A stretch of DNA of 64,000 nt from positions 140,001 to 204,000 of the forward strand of contig JASPKZ010004205.1 of the NCBI GenBank assembly GCA_030220185.1, written 5' to 3'. Of this stretch, positions 1 to 10,989 are shown piece after piece (position 1 is the stretch's first letter; every line of letters starts with the position of its first letter). The notes below the pieces were generated by a model. That model saw nothing but the letters and a program-made list of their open reading frames with translations. It had not been told where the DNA came from and searched no databases. Made by a program: the position numbers and the translations under genes. The DNA comes from Diploptera punctata. Its lineage: Eukaryota > Arthropoda > Insecta > Blattodea > Blaberidae.

Positions 1-1318
1 CCTAGAATCTGCAATCATATCCCCATTTTCATTCAGAATTATGTTTATTCTAGCCTGAAACCCTTTCTTCTCTATACTAATTCCCTGATATAATTCTCTA
101 ATGTTCCTATTTTTTGCATTCATTTCAAGATCATTAATCTTCTCTCTCAAATATTCCCTCTTTTTTACTCTTTAGTAACTTGGTGGTTTCACGTCTAACA
201 CTACCCAATTGCTCTAAATTTACCTCATTTGGCTCGTGTAACCATTTCATTTTTGCTAGCTTTCTTTTCTTTACAATGTCGACACATTCCTCATCAAACC
301 ATTTCTTGTTTTGCCTCTTTTTTAAACAACCAATGCTTTCTGATGCTGACAATTTAATAGTATCTCTTATAGCCTCCCATTCTTTATTTATATCAGTTTC
401 TTCTTCGTTTGCCACACTGTCATCGGAAGATTCCAGTACTTCAAATCTATTAGCAATTTTGATTTGGTATTCTTGCCGCATTTCATCATTTTTCAAGTTT
501 TTTAATTCATATTTTACAGAATCATCTTTAGCGTTCATTCCTCTCATAAGCGATAGCCGTTGTCTGATTTTCACTCTGACCAGATGATGATCCGAATTGC
601 AGTCTGTCCCTCTAACTGATCTAACATCAATGATGCTACTGTGCCAGCGTTTATCCACTAATACATGATCTATCTGGTTCCAAGTTTCTCCATCTGGGGA
701 CGTCCAGGTGTATTTATGAATATCCTTATGCTGAAATGTTGTGCTCTTAACAATGAGATTCTTTGATGTGGTAAATGTGACTAATCTAACCCCGTTGTCG
801 TTACTATCTTCATGAAGACTGAATTTGCCTATTATTGGTTTGAATATATCTTCCCGCCCCACTTTTGCATTAAAATCTCCTAAGACAATTTTCATATGAT
901 ATCGTGAAAGGCTATCAAATAAGCATTCTAATTCTTCATAGAACTCATCCTTGATCTTGTCATCTTTATCTTCTGTGGGGGCATGTACATTTACAATTAT
1001 AAAATCATGTCGTTTTCCCTTTAGAATTATGTATGATATCCTATCACTAACAAATTTAATATCTTGGATAGCGGATAGGATCCTCCTTCTGACTAAAAAA
1101 CCCGTTTCAAATGCAGGTCTTTCTGCACCCCCATAGTATAATGCAAAGCTTCCTGATTCCTGACTACCTTCTCCTTGCCACCTAACTTCCTGTAAAGCGA
1201 CTATATCCAAGGGCGATTTATCCAATTCCCGCGCTAATATCTCTAGTGCCCCGCTATTGAATAAAGTCCTAACATTCCATGTTCCTAGGAACATGTCCCT
1301 GTGTTTGTTTATTATCAC
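1..1318 (-). CDS. LINE endonuclease (EEP domain), frameshifted, runs off left edge
   Basis: A 394-residue ORF (1318 down to 134) encodes an endonuclease/exonuclease/phosphatase domain of the 'craniofacial development protein 2-like' kind found in non-LTR retrotransposons. It would nick chromosomal DNA to prime reverse transcription. Visible motifs are GTWNVRTL (residues 12-19), LQEVRW with the metal-binding E44, NVHAPTE with H112, GDFNAKVG with D148 and N150, NQIDHVL with D217-H218, and SDHHLV with D243-H244, so all catalytic positions survive. The frame ends in a stop at 134-136. A second frame opens across the six-T run at 161-166 and stays open to base 1, reading like the linker that precedes the reverse transcriptase. 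One lost base in the homopolymer explains this. The start M fits the usual LINE ORF start just before the first EEP motif, though an upstream start cannot be excluded. Probably the youngest autonomous LINE remnant in the left half. Confidence 0.9.
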
Positions 1319-1525
1319 TAATGCTAATGATAATTAAAATATAAAATAAAAAATAAAAAATAAAAAATCAGTGAAAGCAACTGATCTATAGTGGACTCCA
1401 GAAAAATTCTCTGGCCCTCCAGATTGATGCTATGGGGCTGCTCCTCATACGTTGTAAAAAAGAACTTAATGCTAAAAAAACAAAATTGATATTTTGGTTG
1501 AGGATACCTGTGTATATAAAGTAAA

Positions 1526-1817
1526 TTGTTCCCACTACAGGTCTCGGGAGGCCCTTGGGGTAGTAGTAGGATGTTAAGGCTCCCACTTTCTCTAGACAAT
1601 CGGCACTTGATGTCAGCCAGGTTTTCAGCCCTGCGTGACGGCCGCATTTACCCCTAGAACAAGCTTCAGGTACTCATTTCAGTTAGAGGCTGAGTCGACC
1701 CCAGGGCCATGATGCCACCAGTAGGTTTGGGTCAGTTTAAAAATCCCACCGGGACTTCAACCCTCGGCCTTCCGATTTGTAGCGCACTGTCTTAACCACT
1801 ACGCTACGGCGTGCCCC
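1526..1817 (-). mobile_element. SINE-A, tRNA-derived, with 20-bp TSD
   Basis: The minus strand starts with a tRNA-like head: A-box region 'tagcgtagtggttaag' and B-box-like 'ggttgaagtcc'. A body with 'ggctgacatcaagtgccga'-type sequence follows. It is flanked by a near-perfect duplication at 1506-1525 and 1818-1837 (19 of 20 bases match), the mark of LINE-driven retroposition. It inserted into the region upstream of the LINE endonuclease ORF. Confidence 0.92.
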
Positions 1818-1837
1818 ACCTGTGTATATAAAATAAA

Positions 1838-2050
1838 CAATCCCTAAATAAAATTTAAAAAATGGAACGTATAATAAAATGTACACAAGCAAAACAATTT
1901 AAATTGTTCGATAGACAGTCCCTATCTAATGTACAAGAAAAAACTTACTAATGAAAATTAAAGAGATATAATTAGCTAACTTGTTGGTTATCTAAAACAT
2001 CAACTTAACATGTATTTCAATCTTAGTAATACTTTTATAAATAAAATAAA
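1838..2050 (-). repeat. Non-coding repeat shared with 7016-7285
   Basis: AT-rich sequence with a recognisable shared core: 'cgatagacag' then 'cctatctaat' here, matching 'cggtagacag' and 'cctgtctaat' at 7103-7130, with similar flanks on both sides. Here it lies upstream of the LINE endonuclease ORF, so it may be the LINE 5' UTR. The second copy has no ORF beside it. The strand is assigned on that assumption. Confidence 0.45.
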
Positions 2051-2285
2051 ATAATTATTAATTGCTAAAAAGAATACTATCAATGAGGTACATAAGTTGA
2101 TGAGTCATTAAATAATTTTTTAGTTTGTATTTCTTTTTGTCGGTCCTTTGGTCTCCTGCTATTGCTCTCAATATCTTCATTTCTGCAGCCTCTATTTGTT
2201 TACTATCTGCGTTTGTTAATGTCCAGGTTTCACATCCATAGATAAGAGATGGAACTGCCAATACTTTGTAAAATTTTAAAATAGT
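2040..2285 (-). mobile_element. LINE reverse transcriptase C-terminal fragment
   Basis: The minus strand encodes FYKVLAVPSLIYGCETWTL followed by EAAEMKILRAIAG and a basic DKKK stretch. This is the region just C-terminal to the RT domain in insect LINEs. The open stretch of 67 residues from M ends without the expected GHV and GRP motifs, so the fragment is truncated. Confidence 0.8.
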
Positions 2286-2990
2286 TTATTTTCTAGTTTT
2301 ATTCAATAAAGTAGGCTACCGAATGGGGTTTTCCCTCCGATTTTCCTAAAATAAGCTTCCATGAACCTCTTCCATTCCTCATTCGTGTCACATGACCTGC
2401 CCGTCGCAGTCTACGAGACTTAACTGTTCTTATTATATATGACTTCCTATAAAGACGACATAGTTCATTGTTATGTAGTCTTCGCCATTCAAAGTAAAGT
2501 AAAGTGATCCCACTACAGGCCTCAGGAGGCCCTTGGGGTAGTAGGAGGTTAAGGCTCCCACTTTTTCTTGACAATCGGCACTTGATGTCAGCCGGGTTGT
2601 CAGCCCTGCGTGACGGCCGCCTTTACCCCAGAACAAGCGTCTGGTACTCATTTCAGTTACAGGCTGAGTCGACCCCAGGGCCATAGTGCCGCCAGAAGGT
2701 TTGGGTCAGTTTAAAAATCCTGACCCACCGGGACTCGAACCCTCGACCTTCCGGCCTGTAGCGCAGTGCCTTAACCACTACGCTACGGCGTGTCCCCCTT
2801 CGCCATTCATCTGTCTGTTTATCTCTCTTTGGTCCAAAAATTTTCCTAAGAACTTTATTCTCAAATACTCGTAATCTCCTTTCCTCTCTTTAAATAAGAG
2901 CCCGTTTTCGCATCCAAATAATATAACTGTGAGAATAAAGTTATATATATTTTCAGTTTAACATTTTTTGAGGGAAGTTGGAATGACAAG
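2286..2990 (-). mobile_element. LINE-W C-terminal fragment split by a SINE
   Basis: Below 2491 the minus strand reads RRLHNNELCRLYRK...SRRLRRAGHVTRMRN. Above 2800 it reads ENKVLRKIFGPKRDKQTDEW. Joined, these are the C-terminal region of the commonest LINE family in this window. The gap between them is exactly a SINE-A copy. The sequence fades into unrelated AT-rich DNA above about 2990. Confidence 0.85.
2492..2797 (-). mobile_element. SINE-A inside LINE-W, 12-bp TSD
   Basis: Same family as the copy at 1526 and about 95% alike by eye over the body. TSD 'cttcgccattca' occurs at 2480-2491 and 2798-2809. Removing it restores the LINE-W reading frame across KQTDEWRR, which proves insertion after the LINE. 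Confidence 0.93.
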
Positions 2991-3409
2991 AGTTCCTCAG
3001 TATTATTATCACATTTTTCAAAGTTATCACGCCTTCACTGGAAAAATGTTTTGAACACACCTAGTCTATTCTATATAATTCTGTAAGATAAATGAATAAA
3101 TGCCACATAGATAATTGAATCGTTGTAATTTAGTATGTTTATCTAAATTTCTGTTATTACCTAAATGACATCCCAAATAATTAAAATTTTGAACTAGGTC
3201 TATAATTATGTCATGATAATATTATTATTTGCTCGGTTGGCAGTACTGCTTATGGTCGGAGATTTGACTGAATATGAACGGGACTCCGTTTGAAACCTGG
3301 TATCGTGAAAAACACGGAATTTGTGAAGTGAGATATTTAAATATTACTGTATATATATAATATATATATATATGTATAATAAACTATATGTTAAGTTTAT
3401 CATAAACTT

Positions 3410-3816
3410 GTCGGCCGCGGTGGACTAGTGGTTATGCTTCTTGCCTCTGGTCCTGAGGGTCGCGGGTTCAAACCCGAACGGGGTCGATGGATTTTTTTTA
3501 GGACGGAAAAATCCAAGGAGCAAGTCCTCCGGGAGGGACTTTAAGCCGTGGGTCCCGAGTCTGAAGATTTTCAGGCTCGTAAAAAATCCTTAAGCCTGAA
3601 TGAAAAGGCCTTTAAGCAAAATTTACCGAATTTTCCCGTCCTAGTACCATCTTGGTTTCCTAGATGTCAGTGTGAGGCGGAACGCTGACCACGGACCACT
3701 CAAAATGACATCTATACGAAAACAATTGTAACTAAATTAGCATTGTTCAAATTCTTCCCTGTAGGGGGAGAGCGCCTAAAAATCTCTGTACAGGGAAAAC
3801 ATAGGCTTGCAATACA
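3410..3816 (+). mobile_element. SINE-B, full-length, 11-bp TSD
   Basis: A tRNA-like head ('ggtggactagtggttatg', B box 'gggttcaaaccc') is followed by a long body with 'gcaagtcctccgggaggga' and a tail ending near 'gagagcgccta'. TSD 'atcataaactt' at 3399-3409 and 3817-3827 fixes both ends. This is the reference copy for four other SINE-B copies in the window. Confidence 0.9.
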
Positions 3817-3827
3817 ATCATAAACTT

Positions 3828-4952
3828 ATTTATAATTATTAGAATTAATAACTGTGTACTACTGTGCTGTATCCTTTTAGTATTTACCATGTGTTTTGTT
3901 TCATTTGTGCAATTCGTACCCATAAAATAATTCAAGTAATTTCCTTATAATATTAATTACTTAATAAAAGCTTTGTATGTTTAATCAACTGCGGTTCCGG
4001 ACCTCTACTTACTTCACTACTTTGAATATGGATCCATGAAATCTAATTGGTGACCCCTGATAAATGACAGAGGGGAAGAGAATTCTAAGTTCTGGCAAGT
4101 GAAACTATAAAATATAGTAATACACAGTGCGGTGAGGAGGAATAGAAAGGAGAATGTGCTGATGGTTTTGAGGGTTTAAATTATGTGTGTAGGAGATTAA
4201 AATGAACTGGCGTAATAAATAATTAGAATGAAGTGTGTAGTATATTATAGAGAAGGGATGTGTTACGATTTTTAGACTGGCCACTTTAGATTAGATTGTG
4301 ATTAGTTGATTATTGTTTAATTTTTCTCTGTAAATTATCAACTCCTCACGTCTACATATGCAACACATTATCAACACATTATAAAACTCTTCATACAAAA
4401 ATCAATTTTTTTATTTTTTAAGCTATTTTCGAAAATTTTGTGAATTTTTTTCGAATTTTCGAGTGCATATTGATATTCTGTCAATATCCCTGATAACAAA
4501 CTCTGAAAGTTTGTTGGTACAATTTTGTTACACTGGTATAATTTTACATAATCCTTAAAATTATTTACAAATATTAAGTAAAGTCTAAATTTTGAAAATA
4601 CGGTTGGTTCGATTTTAGTGGTTGGGTATCAATTTACAGGATATCAATTACAAAAAGTATAAACGTTCATATTCTACAAACTAATACTTTTGTGAAAACA
4701 TCGTCATGTTGTGAAATCCTGACTGCCTATTAACTAAAACATGAAATATTATTTAATAACAAGTCTTAAAATATCAAATATATTTTTCAGTTATGTTTTT
4801 GAAATGAGTAAAAGGGTTTTCAAAAGTTATCTTTAGTTGACCGATAAAACAAACATTTCACAATACTAATTTTTAAAGTATCTATATGCTTAAATGTTGA
4901 TCTTTTTTCACTAAGTCAATTTGGCCCTATTCCTTTTTGTGATTTATGTCAA
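3828..4952. other. AT-rich gap, nothing recognised
   Basis: Long AT-rich stretch with no ORF above 60 codons that looks protein-like, no clear tRNA-like head and no inverted termini that I could see. Confidence 0.5.
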
Positions 4953-4996
4953 TATAATAATAATAATAATAATAATAATGGTAATAATAATAAATA
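4953..4996. repeat. (AAT)n microsatellite
   Basis: About 14 AAT repeats with one interruption ('ggt'). Confidence 0.95.
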
Positions 4997-4997
4997 A

Positions 4998-5395
4998 TCT
5001 CGGATAACGTCCTTGCCTCCTAAGCAGCGAGCTCGGGTTCGATCTCCGGTCGGGTCGTGTTTCCAGAATAAGTTTTTTTCAGAGCTTTTCCTCGTCTTTA
5101 AGTCAAATGACGAAAAACATTAAGACCCAATTGGTACCTGAACATATCTTGACAATACAATCATCCAAACCATATCATCTTTGTCTAGTATGAATGAATG
5201 TGTAATGAATGAATGGTATGTCTTGTTTTAAATGTTTGTGTTGTCTCGGAGCTAGCCCTAGCATTGAGCTGATCACTCATTCGAGGAGGATCTACGTTCT
5301 TGTGTGATAAAAAAGTGTGTAATCCTGAGTTAGAAATCCTCTCCCGTGAGATTGTGACCCTGTAGGGTGTGTAAAAGAGGCTCAACTGTAATTTC
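4998..5395 (+). mobile_element. SINE-C-like long variant, diverged
   Basis: B-box-like 'gggttcgatctccgg', then 'cctcgtctttaagtcaaatg' as in SINE-C bodies. A distal part with 'ctcactcattcgaggaggat' and 'atcctctcccgtgag' also occurs at 23840-24000. The two copies define a longer variant that shares the SINE-C head and middle. Confidence 0.65.
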
Positions 5396-6255
5396 TTCAT
5401 TTAATTTACAGATACGCTGTAAAATAAATTTTATGAAAACATCTTCTCGTCACCATTTACTATTTCCTGAATGTGAAGCTAACCTACGATAGCCAGTCAT
5501 CTGTTTTTGTCACTCATATTTTCTTTTTATGAAGTTCTATTCGTTTTACGTCCACCGGGCTTTTTTCAATACAACATTAAAAATCAATTTCTGCCTCTAA
5601 ACATTAAATAGACTCAAAGTCTCTCTGAAAGTAATTTTAAGAATGAAAGAAAAATAATTTGTCGATTTTTTAAATGTGTGTAAATGAATATTTAAAAAAT
5701 GGATTAACCTTTTGACAAAATTCAAAGACTTTCAATTTCTATGTTAAATTTCACATATATGGATGAAAAAATTGAAATTTATTTTCTAAAAGTGAAAGTA
5801 AAGAAACTTTTTTAATTTAAAAAAGTGTTCTCAACAGGCATTAGCACAATAATGCAGCAGTTCCATACATTTCCAGGTTACATTATATATTATGGAAAAA
5901 TAATGACAAAGGTACGACAAATCGAGAACTGTTTTTCCCAATAGTCTATGACAAACTAAATCCTCAAATATAGTTCTCAATTTTACATTAGCTCAATATT
6001 CAATCGGAAATGGAAAATTTCAGGCATATTTATACAAATTTAAAATATCAAACGCATAAATGTAAACGTGGAGAAAAAATTCAATCAAACATGTTTTATT
6101 TTATTGTGTTTTGAACGTTATTAACTTGTATCATAATAGGCCTATATGAACGCCATTAATAAAGATTATTCCGGCATTCTTTATAATGTGCACACCAATA
6201 AATGATATTATAATTATTTCAACTCTCTTGTAAATAGCCTTACTCCAAACTTTGT
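5396..6255. other. AT-rich gap, nothing recognised
   Basis: No supported gene, TIR pair or SINE head seen. Confidence 0.5.
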
Positions 6256-6270
6256 TCTACCTTGTTATAA

Positions 6271-6577
6271 AGTTAAAGTAAAGTGATCCCACTACAGGCC
6301 TCAGGAGGCCCTTGGGGTAGTAGGAGGTTAAGGCTCCCACTTTTTCTTGACAATCGGCACTTGATGTCAGCCGGGTTGTCAGCCCTGCGTGACGGCCGCC
6401 TTTACCCCAGAACAAGCGTCTGGTACTCATTTCAGTTAGAGGCTGAGTCGACCCCAGGGCCATAGTGCCGCCAGAAGGTTTTGGTCAGTTTAAAAATCCT
6501 CACTCCACCGGGGCTCGAACCCTCGACCTTCCGGCTTGTAGCGCAGTGCCTTAACCACTACGCTACGGCGTGCCCCC
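6271..6577 (-). mobile_element. SINE-A, 15-bp TSD
   Basis: Nearly identical to the copy at 2492-2797 over the whole length. TSD 'tct(a/g)ccttgttataa' at 6256-6270 and 6578-6592, with one mismatch. The high identity suggests recent mobilisation of this family. Confidence 0.93.
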
Positions 6578-6592
6578 TCTGCCTTGTTATAA

Positions 6593-7285
6593 TAATTTTA
6601 TTTTGTTCATAACATTTCATTTTATCCTATTTAATAATGTTAAAACAATTAAAAATCTTATATACCATAAGGTAAACAAGAGTTTCTCATGTATTAGATA
6701 TACAATAGTAACAAACATTTCTAGGAAATAACAAGGTATCTACTACAGTACTGAAACGAATATTATTTGTATTGACGGAAGAAAGAATTTAAAATAAAAG
6801 TTTGAAATTTATAGGAAACAATTTCTCCTTAAAGAGAGAATTCTCATTATTACACAGGTATTATTTAGTTATTTAGTCTGGCTGAGTTAAGTCCACGTGG
6901 CCTTATATTGTATTCACAATGACAAACATATGTTGCATTAAAATACAATAACATCAATAAGTCTAATATTAAATACTAAACGAACATTTTACCAATAAAA
7001 GTGATTTCTATAAGAACAAAATCAATGACATAATTATGTTAATGATAATTAAAATTAGATAAAAAATAATAATACATTTTCACAAGCAAGAAATATTACA
7101 CGATTCGGTAGACAGTTCCTGTCTAATAGGCCTATAGGCCTACATGAAAAAATACAATAATAAATAATGAGACATATTGTAAGACTAATTTATCGGTTAT
7201 ACAAAATATAAAACAACTTAAAATATTGGTCAATCTTAATACTATTTTTCAAAAATAAAATTAATAAAATTTGCATGAGATGCAC
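6593..7285 (-). repeat. AT-rich gap; 7016-7285 is a second copy of the 1838-2050 repeat
   Basis: 6593-7015 shows nothing recognised. 7016-7285 shares 'taatgataattaaaat' with 1322-1338 and the 'gacagt(t/c)cct' core with 1838-2050, in the same orientation, but no endonuclease ORF follows it. Confidence 0.45.
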
Positions 7286-7289
7286 AAGA

Positions 7290-7735
7290 AATTAAACTTC
7301 GGCTCAAATCTGGAAATGCATGCTATTATGCATTACAGCGATTTTTGTAGTCCCAACTTCTCTCAAAAACGTTAAACTGGAAATATATAAAACTGTTACG
7401 CTCCCAGTTATATGGAGCGAAACACGGGCGCTTACTTTAAGGGAGGAGAAAGATTACGAGTATTTGAGAATAAAGTTCTCAGCAAAATTCTTGAATCAAA
7501 GAAAGATGAAGAGAGAGGTGAATGGAGAAGACTACATAACAGTGAACTACATCATCTTTATAGTAAACCAGATATAATAAGAACAGATAAGTCACGTAGA
7601 CTGAGATGGGAAGGTCATGTGCCACGAATGAGGAATGGAAGACGGACATGGAAGCTTCTTGTAGGAAAAGCAGAGGGAAAATTTGTCAAGTCTAGAAGCC
7701 AGGTAAATAGGGCATGGATTAGAAGAACCTGGGAT
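7290..7735 (+). mobile_element. LINE-W C-terminal fragment
   Basis: Reads NACYYALQ-like, then ILESKKDEERGEWRRLHN, SELHHLYSKPDIIRT, RLRWEGHVPRM and WKLLVGKAEG, open for about 119 residues from 7412. It runs from just after the RT core to near the C-terminus and then diverges. Upstream, WSETRAL replaces the usual YGCETWTL in a different frame, so at least one frameshift is present near 7410. Confidence 0.85.
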
Positions 7736-7774
7736 AAGCAACATCAATACTATTACTTAAGCAGATTTTGATAT

Positions 7775-8495
7775 ATTATCGCAGTACCGTATTGTACAGG
7801 TGGCATTATTCTGTGTTGATAGATATAAAAGAATTTTTATTTTATATGGATGTCATCTCTGTTAAATGTTCCGCATGGTAATGCTACGGAGGCTTAGACA
7901 GGAATAATAATTAGAATCTTTTTTAGAAGATAGTGATCTTGGTTTGATTAGGCATTCTACAAAGTCATTGGTACATAAAACTAGACTGAAATTTATGGCA
8001 GCTATATATCATCCCCACACGCAAACCGACAGGGGCGGTGCACCCTGAAGGGGTCAACAACGTGAATGTGCCCTTTTAAAGTGGTAGTTTGTTATCCAAC
8101 TGGCCAAGCTACGAGGGGAAAGGAAGGCTCGTTTTTAACGCCCTTTCGTAATCCTTACATAACTGATTGAGGACGAGTTAATTTTACAAGGGAATCCCTA
8201 CCTGTGGATCTCCCCCGCTGTGAAGTGTTTATAGCCTTGCTTACTGATCCAGAAGAAAACTAATTCATTATTTCTGCTGGAAATATTTCACATCAAATAC
8301 TGTAGATATTAGCTGTCAGAGACATTCAAGAACTGCCTAAACTGTAGTCATTTTGCATCATAGACATAAAGAAAATTATTTACTAAAAATTATACTTCGA
8401 GGCAAGACGACCATCCTGCCGTTGTCTGTATGGTTAGCATATTGTGACGTTATAGTTAGTTTTCTCAACCTGGAACCGTTACTTACGAGTATTAT
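7775..8495. other. Unexplained gap; small SINE-E fragment at its end
   Basis: 7980-8270 is locally GC-richer ('gacaggggcggtgcaccctg', 'ctgtggatctcccccgctg') but I see no family or frame. 8440-8495 on the minus strand matches the middle of SINE-E ('gttttctcaacctggaacc'). Confidence 0.45.
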
Positions 8496-8499
8496 TATC

Positions 8500-9210
8500 A
8501 TAAGTAATGCCACGAGTGATTTCCAATTTTCTAGAGGAATTGGAAATCTAGAATCGCATTTGTTAGGACTATTTAACGAATACAATTAAGCTGTTTACTC
8601 ACAAATTATTTACTTAAATATAGTTATTTTAAAATATTTATATATTTAATGTAAACGGCGATGTTTGAAAGCAAATGAGAGGAATTGGAAATCTAGAGTC
8701 GCATTTGTTAGGACTATTTAACGAATAAAATTAAGCTGTTTACTTACAAATCATTATTTAAATATAGTTATTTTAAAATATTTATATATTTAATATAAAC
8801 GGCGATGTTTGAAAATAAATGAGAAATGTTTGGTTATGTTTCATTTGTTCATCACTGCAACTTGATCATATTATTTATTGCCAAATAGGATCGCAATATT
8901 GTAATAATACACCCTAGTGTAGAAATACGAGTAATGAAATACGTCAAACTGTATATTATAATCAACATTATAGGTTATTAATTTTTTTTAGTAAACAACT
9001 CAGTAAAATCAAGAAATCTGTTCATTATTTGCTATATTCAATGTATTTCTTGGAGAAAAATAATCCTCTGAGCTGTTCAGAAAAGAATAAAGTCGATAAA
9101 GAGAAATCGATAAAGAGCGAGGTGAAAACATGACTGTCATTGTTTGTAAAACAAAACTCATTAAAACGTGATTGGTCATTGACTACCATTTGGGGCATGA
9201 GTTAAATAGC
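8500..9210. repeat. Dispersed repeat G, copy 1, with a 145-bp internal tandem duplication
   Basis: Starts near 'taatgccacgagtgatttcc' and ends near 'ggggcatgagttaaatag'. The same ends and interior occur at 47836-48488. An inner unit is present twice here (8533-8677 and 8678-8822) but once in the other copy. Its start forms a hairpin (gatttccaatt / aattggaaatc). No coding capacity. Probably a non-autonomous DNA element. Confidence 0.75.
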
Positions 9211-9222
9211 TATCATCATTAT

Positions 9223-9700
9223 ATTAGGTGCTACAGCCAGTGCAGGTCTTGTCCACTCCACTTATGCGCCTCCATCCATCTCTGTGCTCCGCCTTCCTTA
9301 CCCATCCTTGGCCTCCCATAACCTTCAGATTCTGTTCCACACTGTCAAGCCATCTGGTAAGAGGTCTTCCAACAGTTCATCTTCCTTCTATTATGGAGAA
9401 TGTGACTCTAAGAGCAATGTCAGTTTCTTCCAGTCGATGTAGATGGCCCAGCCATCTCAGGGTTGAAAATTGTATTATTCTGACTACATCAGTATTACAA
9501 TGCAAGTCATATTATTCATGATTATATTTACTGTGCCATTTGCCATTTTCATTTATTGGTTCATAGATTTTCCTTACAATCTTTCTTTCAAAGACTTTTA
9601 ATTTATTTTCATAATGTTTAATTAATGGCCAAGCTTCACTTCAATACAGGATGACAGGTCTCAGGAGAGTTTTGTATATGTTGGATTTAGGTTGAAGGCT
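9223..9700 (-). mobile_element. LINE C-terminal fragment ending CTGCST
   Basis: The minus strand reads LKVFERKIVRKIYEP, then STLRWLGHLHRLEETDIA, VGRPLTRWLDSVEQ and KTCTGCST-stop. This is a well-known C-terminal arrangement of insect LINEs. Several internal stops are present, so it is dead. It is a different family from LINE-W. Confidence 0.85.
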
Positions 9701-9726
9701 CTTATTTCTTATTACGCCTACATAAA

Positions 9727-10010
9727 TTCCTCACGATCCTGGATGGGTACCGGTCACACACTGGCACAAGTTTCGTGAGAAAATTTCTTCATCTACGAGG
9801 ATTCGAACGAGCGCAAGTCCCATAATTCTGTACCGAGGGACTAGCAATACATAACTCGATGACACAATACACCTAAAAGGACCTTGGTTTACCAGCGAGT
9901 TGCTGGGCTCACATCCAGGTGTGTTAATTACAGATGTGGACAATCATACAGTCGTTATTAGGGTGACATGTCCGATAAAGCAGAGCTAGTTTTCTTAACC
10001 TGGAACCGCC

Positions 10011-10012
<2 letters not shown>
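9727..10012 (-). mobile_element. SINE-E, permuted copy
   Basis: Contains the SINE-E head ('gggacttgcgctcgttcgaa' on the minus strand) preceded, not followed, by the SINE-E second half ('gttccaggttaagaaaacta', 'cacatctg'). This order is the reverse of the copy at 36858-37180, as in a piece cut from a head-to-tail dimer. Confidence 0.7.

Positions 10013-10056
<44 letters not shown>
10011..10056. repeat. (ATT)n microsatellite
   Basis: About 15 uninterrupted repeats, lying at the end of SINE-E. Confidence 0.95.
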
Positions 10057-10057
<1 letters not shown>

Positions 10058-10064
10058 TATCATC

Positions 10065-10335
10065 ATCTACAATCACGGATTAAGCCCATATGGCTTGTTC
10101 CGGTCTCATAGATTCTCATTCAAAAAGTTGAATCCATCTATTTTTCGGTCTACCAATATTCCTGTCTCCTCTTGGTTTGTAATTAAGTATAATTTTTGGA
10201 ATCCGATCACCTTTCATTCTTTGAACATGTTCTTTCCAGTTTTTTCTAGATTATTTTATTTTATCTAAACGTTTAAAAATATTTAGCTCATTTCTAATAT
10301 CTTCACTTCTTCTTTTATCTAGAAGTTACTTATTA
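10065..10335 (-). mobile_element. LINE-E C-terminal fragment
   Basis: The minus strand reads LLDKRRSEDIRNELNIFK, NWKEHVQRMKGDRIPK and PRGDRNIGRPKNRW, then a stop and an ATC-rich tail. One internal stop near KIK. Typical 3' end of the EDIR-type LINE. Confidence 0.85.
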
Positions 10336-10339
10336 TAGC

Positions 10340-10730
10340 TACCTAAATTCCCTCTTATGGACTCGAACCAACCAACGTTGATCTGTACCAAGGCATGATG
10401 CTTTAAACTGGATTACGACGCGGAACACTTGATACTGTATTTAACGACGCTCTTTAACAACCCAGGTAATTTCGTGACAGCGTTATTTTGTGATAGGCCT
10501 ATATTTTTAAAATTAATATAATTTCGAATACTTTTTATTGTCATTTATCAGGAAGAAGGAATAGTACCCCTTATATTTTGTACTCTAGATGTGAACCTAA
10601 ATTTACCGTAATAATTAATTAATTCTTTAGGGAAATTTAAACTAAGAAAAATGCTATAACGACATTACCACACTTTACCCTATCGATCTTGTTGAAAAAC
10701 TGCATGAGATTACTACAAAACGATTTGCAC
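10340..10730. other. Gap with a possible SINE-E scrap
   Basis: 10368-10430 has 'gactcgaacca' and 'aaggcatgatgc' resembling the SINE-E head on the minus strand, badly decayed. Nothing else recognised. Confidence 0.35.
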
Positions 10731-10950
10731 GGATATAGGCTCTTCATCCATCCCAATCCTGAACCAATATTTCCAACTATTCCCTTTATAATTCACCTTC
10801 TTGAAATAATGATTAATTCTATTTTCCCACCTCATTCTTTCTTTACCTATTAGGCGCTTCTCTCTCGTTTTCTTACAAGAAAAATGACTGCCCCTCTTTC
10901 ATTCTCCATTAGTATTACTTGTCCTACCCATAGCAGTCTACGAGGCTTTA
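10731..10950 (-). mobile_element. LINE-W 3' fragment, diverged
   Basis: The minus strand shows the LINE-W terminal block (GKxRMRWENRIN-like, then the 'ttatccgtgc'-type 3' sequence) at lower similarity than most copies, ending in the AGHV region. Confidence 0.65.
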
Positions 10951-10989
10951 TTTATTTACTCGTGGTGTATGTAAACATATAATAACCAA

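Noticed and set aside
180..587. 135-codon plus-strand ORF
   Set aside because: Antisense shadow of the LINE endonuclease frame.
2504..2874. Plus-strand ORFs such as those with SGGPWGSRRLRLPLFLDN
   Set aside because: Antisense readings of SINE-A that recur identically at 6283-6465, so they are not genes.
3410..3490. Possible tRNA gene in the SINE-B head
   Set aside because: Same reason: no closed acceptor stem, and a repeated SINE body follows in five copies.
7980..8270. GC-richer stretch as a possible host exon
   Set aside because: No open frame with splice-like edges and no recognisable peptide.
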